A DNA stretch of 64,000 bases, from contig JACKPB010000014.1 of assembly GCA_024233875.1 (NCBI GenBank), forward strand, positions 29,216-93,215, written 5' to 3'. Below are positions 18,700 through 27,830 of the stretch, in pieces. The notes under the pieces were generated by a model, which was not told the DNA's origin, made no database searches, and worked only from the letters and a program-made list of their open reading frames with translations. Both the position numbers and the translations under genes were made by a program. How positions within the stretch are numbered: position 1 is the first letter of the stretch; each line of letters begins with the position of its first letter. This stretch comes from Leptospiraceae bacterium. Lineage in GTDB: Bacteria; Spirochaetota; Leptospiria; Leptospirales; Leptospiraceae.

Positions 18700-19314
18700 T
18701 CATCGGGAAAATCGAATGTTCGTAACCTCATAGGTCTCTCTAGGGATAGCATTGCCATTCATATCTACAGGTGCCTGTTCGTGGGGAGACGGATAAGACA
18801 ACCTATGAATGCATCTAACGCTAACTTTTTTATTTATATATCGATCCATTTTTTCTTTAGGAAAATCAGGTCCGGGGTGAATCGAGATTTGTCTGGAATC
18901 GGGAAGAACCAGGTAATACGGTGTTCCATTATAGGCTTCCATCGTTTTTGCCTTTGAAATATTCCCTCTTTTTATTAACTTTCCTACAAACTCTTGTTCT
19001 TCTTCTACAGGTCCGGAATCATCAGCTTTTTGATGATGAGGGTGAGGTTCATGATGTTTGTTCTCAATTCGATGAGTGATTTGAATGAATTCTTCCATAT
19101 CCATGCATCTGGATTTGATTTCACCCTTCACCTTCATATCCTTATCGATGAAATTTTTTAATTCCTGTGATGCTACAAGGTCTTCACAGGAAGTTTCTTC
19201 GGGGATTTTGTGTCTTTCTTTGAAGACCTCTACACTTTCAATTTTGATAATGGGTAATTTTCCCGGTGGAATGATAAAAAGAACCAGAAAAATCACATTC
19301 GTTAAGATATCCAT
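18700..19314 (-). CDS. Hypothetical exported or membrane-anchored protein
   Basis: 204 residues. The N-terminus (MDILTNVIFLVLFIIPPG) is one hydrophobic segment, either anchor or signal. A His-rich run (HHEPHPHH, about residues 90-97) could bind metal. The C-terminal 90 residues (FVGKLIKRGN..., YYLVLPDSRQISIHPG, NKKVSVRCI) have the alternation of a small OB-fold-like barrel; that is my inference, and I do not recognise a named family. It converges with the outer-membrane protein gene, with no bases between the two stops. Confidence 0.6.
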   Translation of the reverse strand: MDILTNVIFLVLFIIPPGKLPIIKIESVEVFKERHKIPEETSCEDLVASQELKNFIDKDMKVKGEIKSRCMDMEEFIQITHRIENKHHEPHPHHQKADDSGPVEEEQEFVGKLIKRGNISKAKTMEAYNGTPYYLVLPDSRQISIHPGPDFPKEKMDRYINKKVSVRCIHRLSYPSPHEQAPVDMNGNAIPRETYEVTNIRFSR

Positions 19315-19527
19315 CTAGACTCCTTAAAAGGATTGTAATTCCTTATCCTTTTTGACTCAAGAAAAGAAGTCAATTTCCAAAATTCTAGGATAGAATGTTT
19401 TTCGAAAATTATTTATTGGAGATTCAGGAGTAGAAAATTTAAGAATTCAAAAGATTTTCCAATTGAATAAGTATAGGTAGATTCAAATTATAGAGGAATT
19501 CTTTCAATAAATACTAAATCAATTCTA

Positions 19528-21906
19528 ATGTACGCTCAGCATAAATCTTACCTAAACCAACTCTTAGTGATTCTTTTCAGACTAATTCTTATTTTTGTCC
19601 CGGTAGTTCTATCTCAATGCTCAAAAATTGAGAGTGAGATTCCCAGAGCGAATACTGGTGTTTTGGATTTGAGAGATTGGGATTTTGAGAAATCACCGGT
19701 TGTTTCTATGGATGGAGAATGGGAGTTCTTTTCAAATAAATTTCTGAGTGAAAATCCTGAATTAGAAAGGGATGGATTGATTCAGGTTCCGGGTTCCTGG
19801 AAAAATTTCCGTACTGAGCATGTGAAGCAGGAAGAAAGAGGGATAGGAACATACAGATTAAAAATCCTAACAGATGAAAATCTAAATCTATACAGCCTAC
19901 ATGTCCATGGGATCGGAGTGGCAGGGAGAATTTATATTGATGGAGTTTTGATAAAATCAAACGGGAAAGTGGGGAAGACATATGAAGAAGTTCTGCCTTC
20001 CTATAGACATCCGCTTCTGAATATCAATACTCAGTCCAATGAAATGATACTGACAATAGAAGTCTCGAATTTCAATCACCCTTTCGGTGGATTGAGAAAG
20101 ACGATTCAGTTTGGTAAGAGTGATGCTTTGGTCAGAAACTTGTATTTTCGTGTTAGTGAAGATTTATTTTTGTTTGGTGTCACAATAATAATGGGAATAT
20201 ATCACATTTTCCTGTTTACCTTAAGGAGAAGTGAGTATTCATTTTTTTGGTTTGGATTGATTTGCTTTTTTATCGGAGCTAGGGCACTTTTTACTAATAC
20301 AGTTTTTATTTATGAATATCTAGATGAGTCTAATTGGTTTTTTATTCATAAACTGGATATACTTTCTTATTCTCTTTTGGTGCCCATAATAATTAAGTAT
20401 TTTAGTGATATGTATCCTGAAGATGTGAGTAGAGCATTTACTGATTTTGTTAGTTATGTTTTTCTTGTTTATTCCTGTTTGGTCATTATATTTAGTTCTT
20501 ATGTTTATATGAGTTTGGTGAAAGTGACGCATGTAATTCTCGTATCTTATTTAATTTCCTGGATCTTCTTTATTTTGAAAATTCTAAAAAATAAAAGAGA
20601 AAACTCTTATATCATGGCATTCTCGACAATTTTATTTTTAGTCACGGGAGTCAATGATATCCTAAATCAAAATCTTTATTTGAATAATGGATATTTACTA
20701 AACTATGGATTATTGGGTTTTTTAATAGCCCAGATTTTTTTACTCTCAAAAAGATTTGTTTCTACTTATAATAAAATTGAAAATTTGACATATGAATTGG
20801 TAACGAAAAATAAAAACTTAGAAGAGTTAAATGAGGAGAAGAATAAATATCTGGATCGAATCAAAAAATGGAATGAGGACCTGAACCTTCTCGTGGAACA
20901 GAAAACTAAAGAGTTCAAGGAAGAAAAGGATCGTGCTATTTTATCCAACGAAATCAAAAGCAAGTTTCTTGCGATCGTATCACATGATTTACGATCTCCT
21001 ATCGTGACTGTCAATTCGAATCTAAAATTGCTTTTGAATAAACATGTCTTATATTTCAATAATGAGAGTAACGCAATCATTCGTGAAGCATACAATACTT
21101 TGGAATCTTCTCTAGTTTTGATAAATAATTTATTGAATCAAAACAGAGTGCTTTTGCCCTATATTGATTTAGATTACGAATTGGTAGAATTAAAATCTCT
21201 GATAGATGAAAGTATATCGATGGTAGCCCTAAAAGCTCAGGAAAAAAATATTGAGATAAATAATTACTCACAACCCGAATTGGTTTCGATTTTAGATAAA
21301 GAATTAATGAAGATGGTTCTCATTAATATTTTAGGAAATTCTATTAAATTTTCAGAAAACACTCCCATCAATATATATCTATACTCCCAACCCGGAAGAT
21401 TTAAAATAAAAATTTCAGATCAGGGAACCGGTATATCCGAAGAGCACATTCCACTTTTGTTTTTAAGGGATAGAAAGTTGACTACAATGGGTACACGCGG
21501 AGAAAAGGGTAATGGACTCGGATTGCCATTTTGTAAAGAAATCATAGAGTTGCATCGGGGAGAAATTCATGTGAAGAGTGTATTTGGAGAAGGTTCTGAG
21601 TTTACCATCTCCCTACCTTCTTATGATCATATCACCGTAAGTTTATGTTCTAATGAAGACTTTAGTTTATCTGAATTAAAAGATTGTTTCCCTGATTCCC
21701 ACATAGTTCAGCTTAAAAATCCTGAATTCTTTTTTACCCTGTTTACCCGAATTATCCCTGATAAAGTGATTCTGGAACCGGAATATTTTAAATCAAATAG
21801 GGAAAAACTTTTAAGCCTTATCCAATTGAACAAAGATGTTCGTATTACAAAAATATATACTCTAAATAAGCTTAAGAGAGAGCTGGATCAGAAAGAGATA
21901 TTCTGA
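19528..21906 (+). CDS. 7TM-type sensor histidine kinase
   Basis: 792 residues: an N-terminal export segment (to about residue 32), an extracytoplasmic jelly-roll-like domain with DLRDWDF, DGEWEFF and VPGSWKNF (the 7TMR-DISMED2 pattern), seven hydrophobic segments at about 205-410, a coiled coil to about 475, a HisKA domain with SHDLRSP (phospho-acceptor His486) and an HATPase domain (NILGNSIKFSEN, DQGTGIS, GNGLGLPFCKEI). About 85 residues after the ATPase domain resemble no domain I know. No Shine-Dalgarno is evident. The nearby regulator gene is convergent, so pairing is not shown by operon structure. Confidence 0.85.
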   Translation: MYAQHKSYLNQLLVILFRLILIFVPVVLSQCSKIESEIPRANTGVLDLRDWDFEKSPVVSMDGEWEFFSNKFLSENPELERDGLIQVPGSWKNFRTEHVKQEERGIGTYRLKILTDENLNLYSLHVHGIGVAGRIYIDGVLIKSNGKVGKTYEEVLPSYRHPLLNINTQSNEMILTIEVSNFNHPFGGLRKTIQFGKSDALVRNLYFRVSEDLFLFGVTIIMGIYHIFLFTLRRSEYSFFWFGLICFFIGARALFTNTVFIYEYLDESNWFFIHKLDILSYSLLVPIIIKYFSDMYPEDVSRAFTDFVSYVFLVYSCLVIIFSSYVYMSLVKVTHVILVSYLISWIFFILKILKNKRENSYIMAFSTILFLVTGVNDILNQNLYLNNGYLLNYGLLGFLIAQIFLLSKRFVSTYNKIENLTYELVTKNKNLEELNEEKNKYLDRIKKWNEDLNLLVEQKTKEFKEEKDRAILSNEIKSKFLAIVSHDLRSPIVTVNSNLKLLLNKHVLYFNNESNAIIREAYNTLESSLVLINNLLNQNRVLLPYIDLDYELVELKSLIDESISMVALKAQEKNIEINNYSQPELVSILDKELMKMVLINILGNSIKFSENTPINIYLYSQPGRFKIKISDQGTGISEEHIPLLFLRDRKLTTMGTRGEKGNGLGLPFCKEIIELHRGEIHVKSVFGEGSEFTISLPSYDHITVSLCSNEDFSLSELKDCFPDSHIVQLKNPEFFFTLFTRIIPDKVILEPEYFKSNREKLLSLIQLNKDVRITKIYTLNKLKRELDQKEIF

Positions 21907-21920
21907 TTGTTTAAATTAAA

Positions 21921-22053
21921 TCAGGTCACGAGTTTTAGATACCGGTTTTCATAAATACTTGCATATTTCTTTTTAAGATATGTAGACATTTTATAGCTGA
22001 TTCTTTTGTGAATGCACAAATCTTTTTGAATATGACTGTAGATCAAAATACAA
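21921..22053 (-). pseudogene. Relic: shared leader plus 22-codon gene start
   Basis: On the minus strand, 22053-21990 is the shared leader and an ATG at 21989 opens a 22-codon frame (MSTYLKKKYASIYENRY...) ending at 21921. The peptide matches those at 9960 and 37195 at most Lys/Tyr/Glu positions. It lies between the convergent kinase and regulator genes, where no coupled downstream gene exists, which favours a dead gene fragment over a regulatory leader peptide here. Confidence 0.45.
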
Positions 22054-22059
22054 ATTGTA

Positions 22060-22665
22060 TTACTTATAATATGAGTCTTTGACCTTGCTAACCAAATGCA
22101 CTACATTTTCTGCTTCAAATCTGTCTTTTAGTTTTTGGGTGTAGTACTCTACTGTCCTGGGAGAAATAGATAGTAATTTACTTATTTCGGTAATAGAAAC
22201 ACCTTTCATTAAGTAGTCCAAAATAGATTTTTCCTTGGCTGAAAGTGGTTTATTTGCCGGTAGTATAAATCGATTTAAGTTACTAGAGTAAAAGAAATCT
22301 CCATTCATAACTCTATTCAGGATGATATGAAATGTTTCCAGAGGATCGGTTTTCAGTAGATATCCCTGGATTTGATACTTAAGAGCTTCCCGGAAGTATC
22401 CTTCCCCTTCGTGGACAGTGTAGAGGATAATTTTTAAATCTTTGTAGCTGCTTCGATATTTCTTTAAAAAATCCAAACCATTGAATCCGGGCATATCAAT
22501 ATCTAAGATCAGGATGTCAATTGGAGATGAATCCAGTACTGCCGGAATGCGATCGCCGGAAGTAACACAATCTACTATTTCAAAATCGGGGTATTGCTTA
22601 AGAGTTTCTTTGATCCCTAGAAAGGTTACAGGGTGATCATCAGCAATTAAGATTTTAATACTCAT
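22060..22665 (-). CDS. NarL/FixJ-type response regulator
   Basis: 201 residues from the ATG at 22665; an upstream in-frame TTG would add three residues. The receiver domain starts IKILIADDHPV, with the phospho-acceptor Asp in LILDIDMPGFNG, the switch Thr in LYTVHEG and the Lys in YLLKTD. The C-terminal LuxR-type helix-turn-helix contains LSAKEKSILDYL and SISPRTVEYYTQKL. It should activate or repress transcription after phosphorylation. The kinase at 19528 is the obvious candidate partner by position, but the genes converge. The start codon overlaps the stop of a relic peptide (ATGA). Confidence 0.9.
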   Translation of the reverse strand: MSIKILIADDHPVTFLGIKETLKQYPDFEIVDCVTSGDRIPAVLDSSPIDILILDIDMPGFNGLDFLKKYRSSYKDLKIILYTVHEGEGYFREALKYQIQGYLLKTDPLETFHIILNRVMNGDFFYSSNLNRFILPANKPLSAKEKSILDYLMKGVSITEISKLLSISPRTVEYYTQKLKDRFEAENVVHLVSKVKDSYYK

Positions 22666-22785
22666 ATATACCAATTCTCATAAGTAGCTTCACTTTTCCT
22701 ATAACCTGGTATGTAGCCATTTTATTGCTGATTTACTAATGAATGAGCAAATCTTTTCGAAAATGACTTTAAAATCAAAGAAAAT
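22664..22785 (-). pseudogene. Relic: leader plus frameshifted gene start, ahead of the regulator
   Basis: Leader on the minus strand at 22785-22721, then ATG at 22720 (MATYQ...). The peptide matches the other relics only if the frame shifts once (…YRKSEATYENWYI), after which its TGA overlaps the regulator's ATG. It directly precedes the response-regulator gene and is about 75% identical by eye over about 75 bp to the copy at 21980-22053, so the regulator is flanked by direct repeats. Confidence 0.45.
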
Positions 22786-22805
22786 GGGAAGTTTAATGAA
22801 TCAAC

Positions 22806-23513
22806 TTAAATTCCACTTCCATCTATAAAATTTTGCAATTCTTCTCGATTGTAAGGGTCTCTGTCTATTTTGTGATCAGTCTTATTGGACAAGTCTACCA
22901 GATCCTGCTGAAGGGTATCGACTCTCTCGAGGAGGATTGAGAAGACCCGTGTGATAGGATCAGGTAGTTCGGAGTGGTTGAGTAGGTTGGTATCATTGAA
23001 TGGTTTTGTGGAAAGATTTTTTACTACTCTTCCCGGAATCCCGACTACAGTACAGTTTTCGGGAACATCACGCATGACTACAGAACCGGCTCCGATACGA
23101 ACATTGCTCTGGATTGTGATGTTTCCGAGTACCTTGGCTCCGGCTCCTACAACTACATTTTCTTTGAGAGTAGGATGTCGCTTCCCGGATTCTTTTCCTG
23201 TACCACCTAGAGTTACATTTTGATAGATCAGGCAACCTTTTCCGATGATAGCAGTTTCTCCAATGACGACTCCTGTTCCGTGGTCAATTAGAATCCCATT
23301 TGCAATTTGAGCTCCCGGGTGAATATCAATTCCTGTCAAAAATCTGGACCAATAATTGATGATTCGGGGAAGAAGGGGAATTTTCCAGAGGAATAATCTG
23401 TGGGCAATTTTGTGCAAAAAAAGTGCATGGAGACCCGGATAGCATAGGGCAATCTCTAAGAAAGATTTTGCCGCCGGGTCGTGTTCTTTAATAAATTTTA
23501 TATTGTCAAACAT
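22806..23513 (-). CDS. cysE: Serine O-acetyltransferase
   Basis: 235 residues. Transfers acetyl from acetyl-CoA to serine, the first step of cysteine synthesis. The left-handed beta-helix hexapeptide repeats are clear (IDIHPGAQIANGILIDHGTG, IGETAIIGKGCLIYQNVTLG) with the catalytic His-Asp region DHGTGVVIG and a C-terminal GIPGRVV. The short N-terminal helical part fits the EpsC-like, compact bacterial form. A sulfur or cysteine regulatory site was not seen upstream. cysK is not nearby. Confidence 0.9.
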   Translation of the reverse strand: MFDNIKFIKEHDPAAKSFLEIALCYPGLHALFLHKIAHRLFLWKIPLLPRIINYWSRFLTGIDIHPGAQIANGILIDHGTGVVIGETAIIGKGCLIYQNVTLGGTGKESGKRHPTLKENVVVGAGAKVLGNITIQSNVRIGAGSVVMRDVPENCTVVGIPGRVVKNLSTKPFNDTNLLNHSELPDPITRVFSILLERVDTLQQDLVDLSNKTDHKIDRDPYNREELQNFIDGSGI

Positions 23514-23549
23514 GGAAGTCGGAAATGTGGAATCTTCCGGTATCCCTCC

Positions 23550-25352
23550 TTAGGATAACTTGAATACTGAAACTAGACTGCTAAGTTTTTCTGATTGTGT
23601 TGCGAGTTCTGAAGTGGATGCTGCCATCTCTTCAGAAGAAGAAGCTGTGTTCTGAGCTACAGAATTTACCTGCTCTATAGCATTGGATATTTCTTTTGAA
23701 GAAAGTCTCATTTCGTTGGTCGCTCTGGATATAGACTGAGCCATTTGAGAGAGGGTAGTGACAGATTTGAGAACTTTGTTGTTTCCCGCACTCTGCATCT
23801 TGGTCGCACTGGAGATTTGATCTGAAAGTTGAGCGGCTTCGGAAGACTTTTGTAAGATTTTGTTTAGAGACTCCACTACCTGACCAACAATGATCTTTCC
23901 GTCATTGACCTTATTGATACTATCAGTGATCAACTCTGCGATTTCCCGGGTAGCCTTTTGAGATCTTGCGGCAAGTTTGGAGATTTCTTCTGCTACGACC
24001 GCAAAACCACGACCGGACTCACCCGCTCTTGCCGCCTCAATAGCTGCATTGAGAGCGAGGAGGTTAGTTTGTTCGGAGATGTCGTTGATGACATTGATGA
24101 TATCAGAAATCTGCTCGGAACTTTCTTCGATAGCCGCCATTCTCTTGACGGTTTCATTGACTTTGAGCTGACCTTCTTTGGCCTCCGCCAGAGCGGATTG
24201 AGATCCTTCGTTTACCGAGCGGGCTGTTTCTGTGATTTGAGTGATGGATTTGGAAAGTTCGTTCATGGATTTATTGGTTTCGATGACTTCTTTTTCCTGA
24301 TCTCTTGCACTTTCGGAAACATAAGCGATCGATTCTGAAATCTCTGTCACAGCTGATGCGGTTTGTTCGAGTGAAGATGCCTGGTTGGTGGCACCATCTG
24401 CCAGATTGCGTGAGGTAGCAGATAGTTCTTCGGCTGAAGATGCGAGATGGTCGGAGGTGTTTCCGATCTCTTTTATAATCTTTCGGATGGTGTCATTTGC
24501 TTTTCCGAGAGCGCGAAGCATCCTGCCGATTTCATCATCACTATCATTTTTAATATTTTGGGTTAGGTCTCCATTGGAGAAATTATTGGCAATGTCTTCT
24601 GCCTGTCGGATGGGATTGGCAATCCTACGAATCATGAGTGTGGTGACAAGAACTACAACGATGAGTGAAAGAGCATAACCAATCCACAGGATGACTTTGG
24701 TACTACCGGAGAGATTTGCTAATTTTTCCTGAACCAATCGATTTCCCAAGGAGAAGGTGGCTGTGAGGTTATTGAAATGATGATTTAGATCGATCTGTAC
24801 AAGTCGTTTTTCTTTGGAAATTGAGTCAATCTCTCTGCTTATCTGAAGTCTTCGCAAATCGCCTGTGCCCGGTTGGAAGTACTCATCCATAAGAGTTTTT
24901 ACCGATTGAGTGAATCCATCTAAGTCTTTGATTACCTTAGCGATTTTGTCGAGAGTGATGTGAGGAGGTTCCATTTTTCTCAGCTCTGAATCCATAGATG
25001 CGATTTCATCATAATCATCTTTAGATTTAGATAAATATTCTTTGATTTCGATGAGAAGAGCATTGGCTTCTTTTTGAGCTTTGAGTGCATTTTCGATAGA
25101 TTCAGTAAATTCAGCTTTGGAATCAGACTTAGATGCTCTTAAGGTTTGATGCCAGGAATCTGATTCGATGTACTTAATTTTGGTGAGGTTTTCCTGGACT
25201 CTGGACATGAATCTCGATAGTGAATTGAATTCAGAATCTATCATCATCAAACCCATTGTTCCCAGAGCCGCCATCATAAAACTCAATACTTGGAAAATAC
25301 CTACTGAGAGGATTATCTTTCCTTTAACACTCAGATTCTTCAAATTAAGCAT
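23550..25352 (-). CDS. Methyl-accepting chemotaxis protein
   Basis: 600 residues: first membrane helix (about 11-33), periplasmic four-helix-type sensor (about 40-215), second helix (about 220-243), HAMP domain (RRIANPIRQAEDIANNFS) and a full cytoplasmic signalling rod with the conserved tip EQTNLLALNAAIEAARAGE followed by GRGFAVVAEEISKLAARS. It should relay a chemoeffector signal to CheA/CheW. The sensor domain gives no ligand. It stands alone, 36 bases upstream of cysE in the same direction. Confidence 0.93.
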   Translation of the reverse strand: MLNLKNLSVKGKIILSVGIFQVLSFMMAALGTMGLMMIDSEFNSLSRFMSRVQENLTKIKYIESDSWHQTLRASKSDSKAEFTESIENALKAQKEANALLIEIKEYLSKSKDDYDEIASMDSELRKMEPPHITLDKIAKVIKDLDGFTQSVKTLMDEYFQPGTGDLRRLQISREIDSISKEKRLVQIDLNHHFNNLTATFSLGNRLVQEKLANLSGSTKVILWIGYALSLIVVVLVTTLMIRRIANPIRQAEDIANNFSNGDLTQNIKNDSDDEIGRMLRALGKANDTIRKIIKEIGNTSDHLASSAEELSATSRNLADGATNQASSLEQTASAVTEISESIAYVSESARDQEKEVIETNKSMNELSKSITQITETARSVNEGSQSALAEAKEGQLKVNETVKRMAAIEESSEQISDIINVINDISEQTNLLALNAAIEAARAGESGRGFAVVAEEISKLAARSQKATREIAELITDSINKVNDGKIIVGQVVESLNKILQKSSEAAQLSDQISSATKMQSAGNNKVLKSVTTLSQMAQSISRATNEMRLSSKEISNAIEQVNSVAQNTASSSEEMAASTSELATQSEKLSSLVSVFKLS

Positions 25353-25456
25353 AATATACCTATCGATCTCTCTATTCTATTTGTTTATAAAAAAGACTTG
25401 AAACGGGAAATTTCAAGATTCTTGACTAATTATTAAAGAATATAAATATTGCACAA

Positions 25457-26440
25457 GTGAAAAGTACCCTTTCCGTCCATATTTTTTTGTTTGGAGCTAC
25501 CTTCCTTACATTAACTCTCAAAGAGAGAACATTGGAGCTAATAGGCGTCTCGGTACAATTCCTGTATGCCCTTTTATTCAATGATGTTTCCTCCGAGTCT
25601 ATCACCTTAGTTGGAAATTACTACTCTGAAATTTTAGCCCATTTCAATACTGAAGTCTATTACTCGATTCCACTCCTTCTCATCCTTCTGGCTCATGAAA
25701 TGGGTCACTATCTACCCGCCAGGTACTACGGTATACGTGCCACTCTTCCTTTTTTCATACCGATGCCCATCGGACCTATAGGCACTATGGGTGCGGTCAT
25801 ACGTATAGAAGAACCTATACCGGATAAGAAGAAATTGTTTGATATTGGGGTCGGCGGTCCTCTCATGAGTTTTTTACTCTCGATTCCCTGTTGGATCATT
25901 GGTGTGTACTATTCTGATGTGATCAACGTTAAGGACTATATGGATTCCGTTCCTATGGATAGAAGTCTCGTTTTCGGTGATAGTCTTTTCACGTATTGGT
26001 CAGTACAATTATTACACGGACCCATGGACATGAAAACGCACAATCTCCTCATTCATCCACTGGCTCAAGCAGGTTGGGTAGGTTTTTTCGTAACTGCTAT
26101 CAATCTCTTTCCATTCGGGCAATTGGATGGTGGGCATGTGATCTATTCCTTATTCGGTGAGAAGTACAGAGAATGGATCTACTATCTCTTTCTCTGCTTC
26201 CTTTTCCTTGGATTGGTGAACTTCAATTGGGTGATTTGGGGATTCATCATATACTTTTTGATCAAAATTGAACATCCGTATGTCCCTGATTCATTTGATG
26301 GATTGGATAGAATTCGGAAATCTCTTGGATTTTTCATGCTCTTTGCCCTTCTCTTTATTTTTGTTCCTATTCCGATGACAACTCTGAGCGAAATGAATCA
26401 ACCTACGCTTCTGGAAGATATATTTCGAGTGTTCTTATAG
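25457..26440 (+). CDS. Membrane-embedded M50-family (site-2-like) metalloprotease
   Basis: 327 residues with several hydrophobic segments. Zinc ligands are HEMGH (His80-His84) and the third ligand in QLDGGH (Asp224). It should cut membrane proteins within the bilayer, but there is no PDZ domain, so it is not the RseP type. The listed GTG start has no good ribosome-binding site. The next gene follows after 8 bases, so these may be one transcript. Confidence 0.85.
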   Translation: MKSTLSVHIFLFGATFLTLTLKERTLELIGVSVQFLYALLFNDVSSESITLVGNYYSEILAHFNTEVYYSIPLLLILLAHEMGHYLPARYYGIRATLPFFIPMPIGPIGTMGAVIRIEEPIPDKKKLFDIGVGGPLMSFLLSIPCWIIGVYYSDVINVKDYMDSVPMDRSLVFGDSLFTYWSVQLLHGPMDMKTHNLLIHPLAQAGWVGFFVTAINLFPFGQLDGGHVIYSLFGEKYREWIYYLFLCFLFLGLVNFNWVIWGFIIYFLIKIEHPYVPDSFDGLDRIRKSLGFFMLFALLFIFVPIPMTTLSEMNQPTLLEDIFRVFL

Positions 26441-26448
26441 AGGATTTT

Positions 26449-27222
26449 ATGAATCTCAAATTTCAAATTACTAATTCTTTGGCATCCATCCAATTCATGC
26501 GAAAAGAAAAGGCCAATTCTCTGAGTCGTGCTCTGATGAATGAGTTTCACGACATTGTTTTGAAAGCAAAGGACAATCAGGAGATTCGGTGTCTTACGAT
26601 AAGTGGAGAAGGAGAGAAAGTTTTCTCTGCCGGTGCGGATTTGGAAGAGCGGAAAGGGATGAGTTTTGAAGAGGTTCTTCAGTTTTTGGATCAGTTTCGG
26701 GAAACCCTGAAACTCCTGGAAGATTTTCCTGTTCCTACTGTTGCTATCCTGAATGGCTCTGCTTTCGGGGGTGGTTTGGAGATAGCTCTAGCCTGTGACA
26801 TCCGTCTTATGAAAGAATCAGCCTTGATCGGGCTCACGGAGACCAAACTGGGAATCATACCCGGAGCGGGAGGTACTCAGAGATTGAGTCGATTGGTTGG
26901 CCCTTCCCGGGCTAAGGATTTGATATTCCGTGCCGCGAAAATCAAATCCTCCCAAGCAAAGGAATATGGAATCGTGACTCATGTCTTTGGAGAGGAAGGG
27001 TTCAGCGGACAGGTAGATGCCTATCTCGGAGAAATTCTCAGCAGCGCTCCCATTGCCTTGCGTTTGGCGAAACGAGCCATCAAAGAAGGGTTGGAATTGT
27101 CTCTGGAGGAAGGATTGGATAAAGAACGTAGTTTTTATTTACAAACTCTCAACACTAAAGATAGATTGGAAGCTTTGCAGGCCTTTCAGGAAAAAAGACC
27201 TCCTGTCTTCCGAGGAGAATGA
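26449..27222 (+). CDS. Enoyl-CoA hydratase/isomerase (crotonase) family
   Basis: 257 residues, normal length. The oxyanion-hole segments are FSAGADLEE and GSAFGGGLEIALACD. Both catalytic glutamates of true hydratases are present, in GGGLEIA and in LTETKLGIIPGAGGTQRL, so hydration of a trans-2-enoyl-CoA or methylglutaconyl-CoA-like substrate is likely. Its stop overlaps or abuts the start of dcd. GAGGATTTT precedes its ATG. Confidence 0.88.
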   Translation: MNLKFQITNSLASIQFMRKEKANSLSRALMNEFHDIVLKAKDNQEIRCLTISGEGEKVFSAGADLEERKGMSFEEVLQFLDQFRETLKLLEDFPVPTVAILNGSAFGGGLEIALACDIRLMKESALIGLTETKLGIIPGAGGTQRLSRLVGPSRAKDLIFRAAKIKSSQAKEYGIVTHVFGEEGFSGQVDAYLGEILSSAPIALRLAKRAIKEGLELSLEEGLDKERSFYLQTLNTKDRLEALQAFQEKRPPVFRGE

Positions 27223-27224
27223 AT

Positions 27225-27755
27225 ATGATACTCACCGGGAAAGAAATTGAAAAAAGAAGAAAAGAAGGCAAAATCCTCATTGAGCCCTTTGACGACAATC
27301 TTTTGAATCCGAATTCTTATAATTTACGTCTATTTCATGAACTTTTGGTCTATAAAAACTTTCCCCTGGATATGAAAAAACCGGCGGAGACTGAGAAAAT
27401 CATTATCCCCGAATCGGGCTATCAGCTTCAACCCGGGATTCTTTATCTCGGTCGAACTCTGGAATTCACCGAAACGCATGATTTTGTACCCATGTTGGAG
27501 GGAAGATCCTCGATCGGAAGGCTGGGAATGTATGTGCATGTCACTGCCGGGTTTGGGGATGTGGGCTTCAAAGGCTTCTGGACACTCGAAATCTCTGTGA
27601 TCCATCCTTTGATTGTGTATCCGGGAGTTCAAATCTGTCAGATTTTTTATCATACCGTCCAGGGAGAGGTGGAAGAATACAAATCCGGGAAGTACCAGGG
27701 AAATCAGGGAATTCAACCTTCCCTTTTGTACAAAGATTTCCTTTCAGAAAAATAA
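27225..27755 (+). CDS. dcd: dCTP deaminase
   Basis: 176 residues from ATG 27225, chosen over the in-frame ATG at 27219 because AGGAG (27213-27217) is then 7 rather than 1 base away. Converts dCTP to dUTP for thymidylate synthesis. The signature MLEGRSSIGRLG, then HVTAGFGDVGFKG and WTLEI with the catalytic Glu, is complete. The sequence resembles both the simple and the bifunctional (deaminase plus dUTPase) forms, and I cannot separate them. tmk, a later step of the same route, lies at 3.4 kb. Confidence 0.88.
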   Translation: MILTGKEIEKRRKEGKILIEPFDDNLLNPNSYNLRLFHELLVYKNFPLDMKKPAETEKIIIPESGYQLQPGILYLGRTLEFTETHDFVPMLEGRSSIGRLGMYVHVTAGFGDVGFKGFWTLEISVIHPLIVYPGVQICQIFYHTVQGEVEEYKSGKYQGNQGIQPSLLYKDFLSEK

Positions 27756-27830
27756 GGCAGAAAGTTTTTTTTCATAGGAAAATATTGGCTAAAAGATAAG
27801 ATGAATTATCTATAGAACAAGGTTGTAAAA

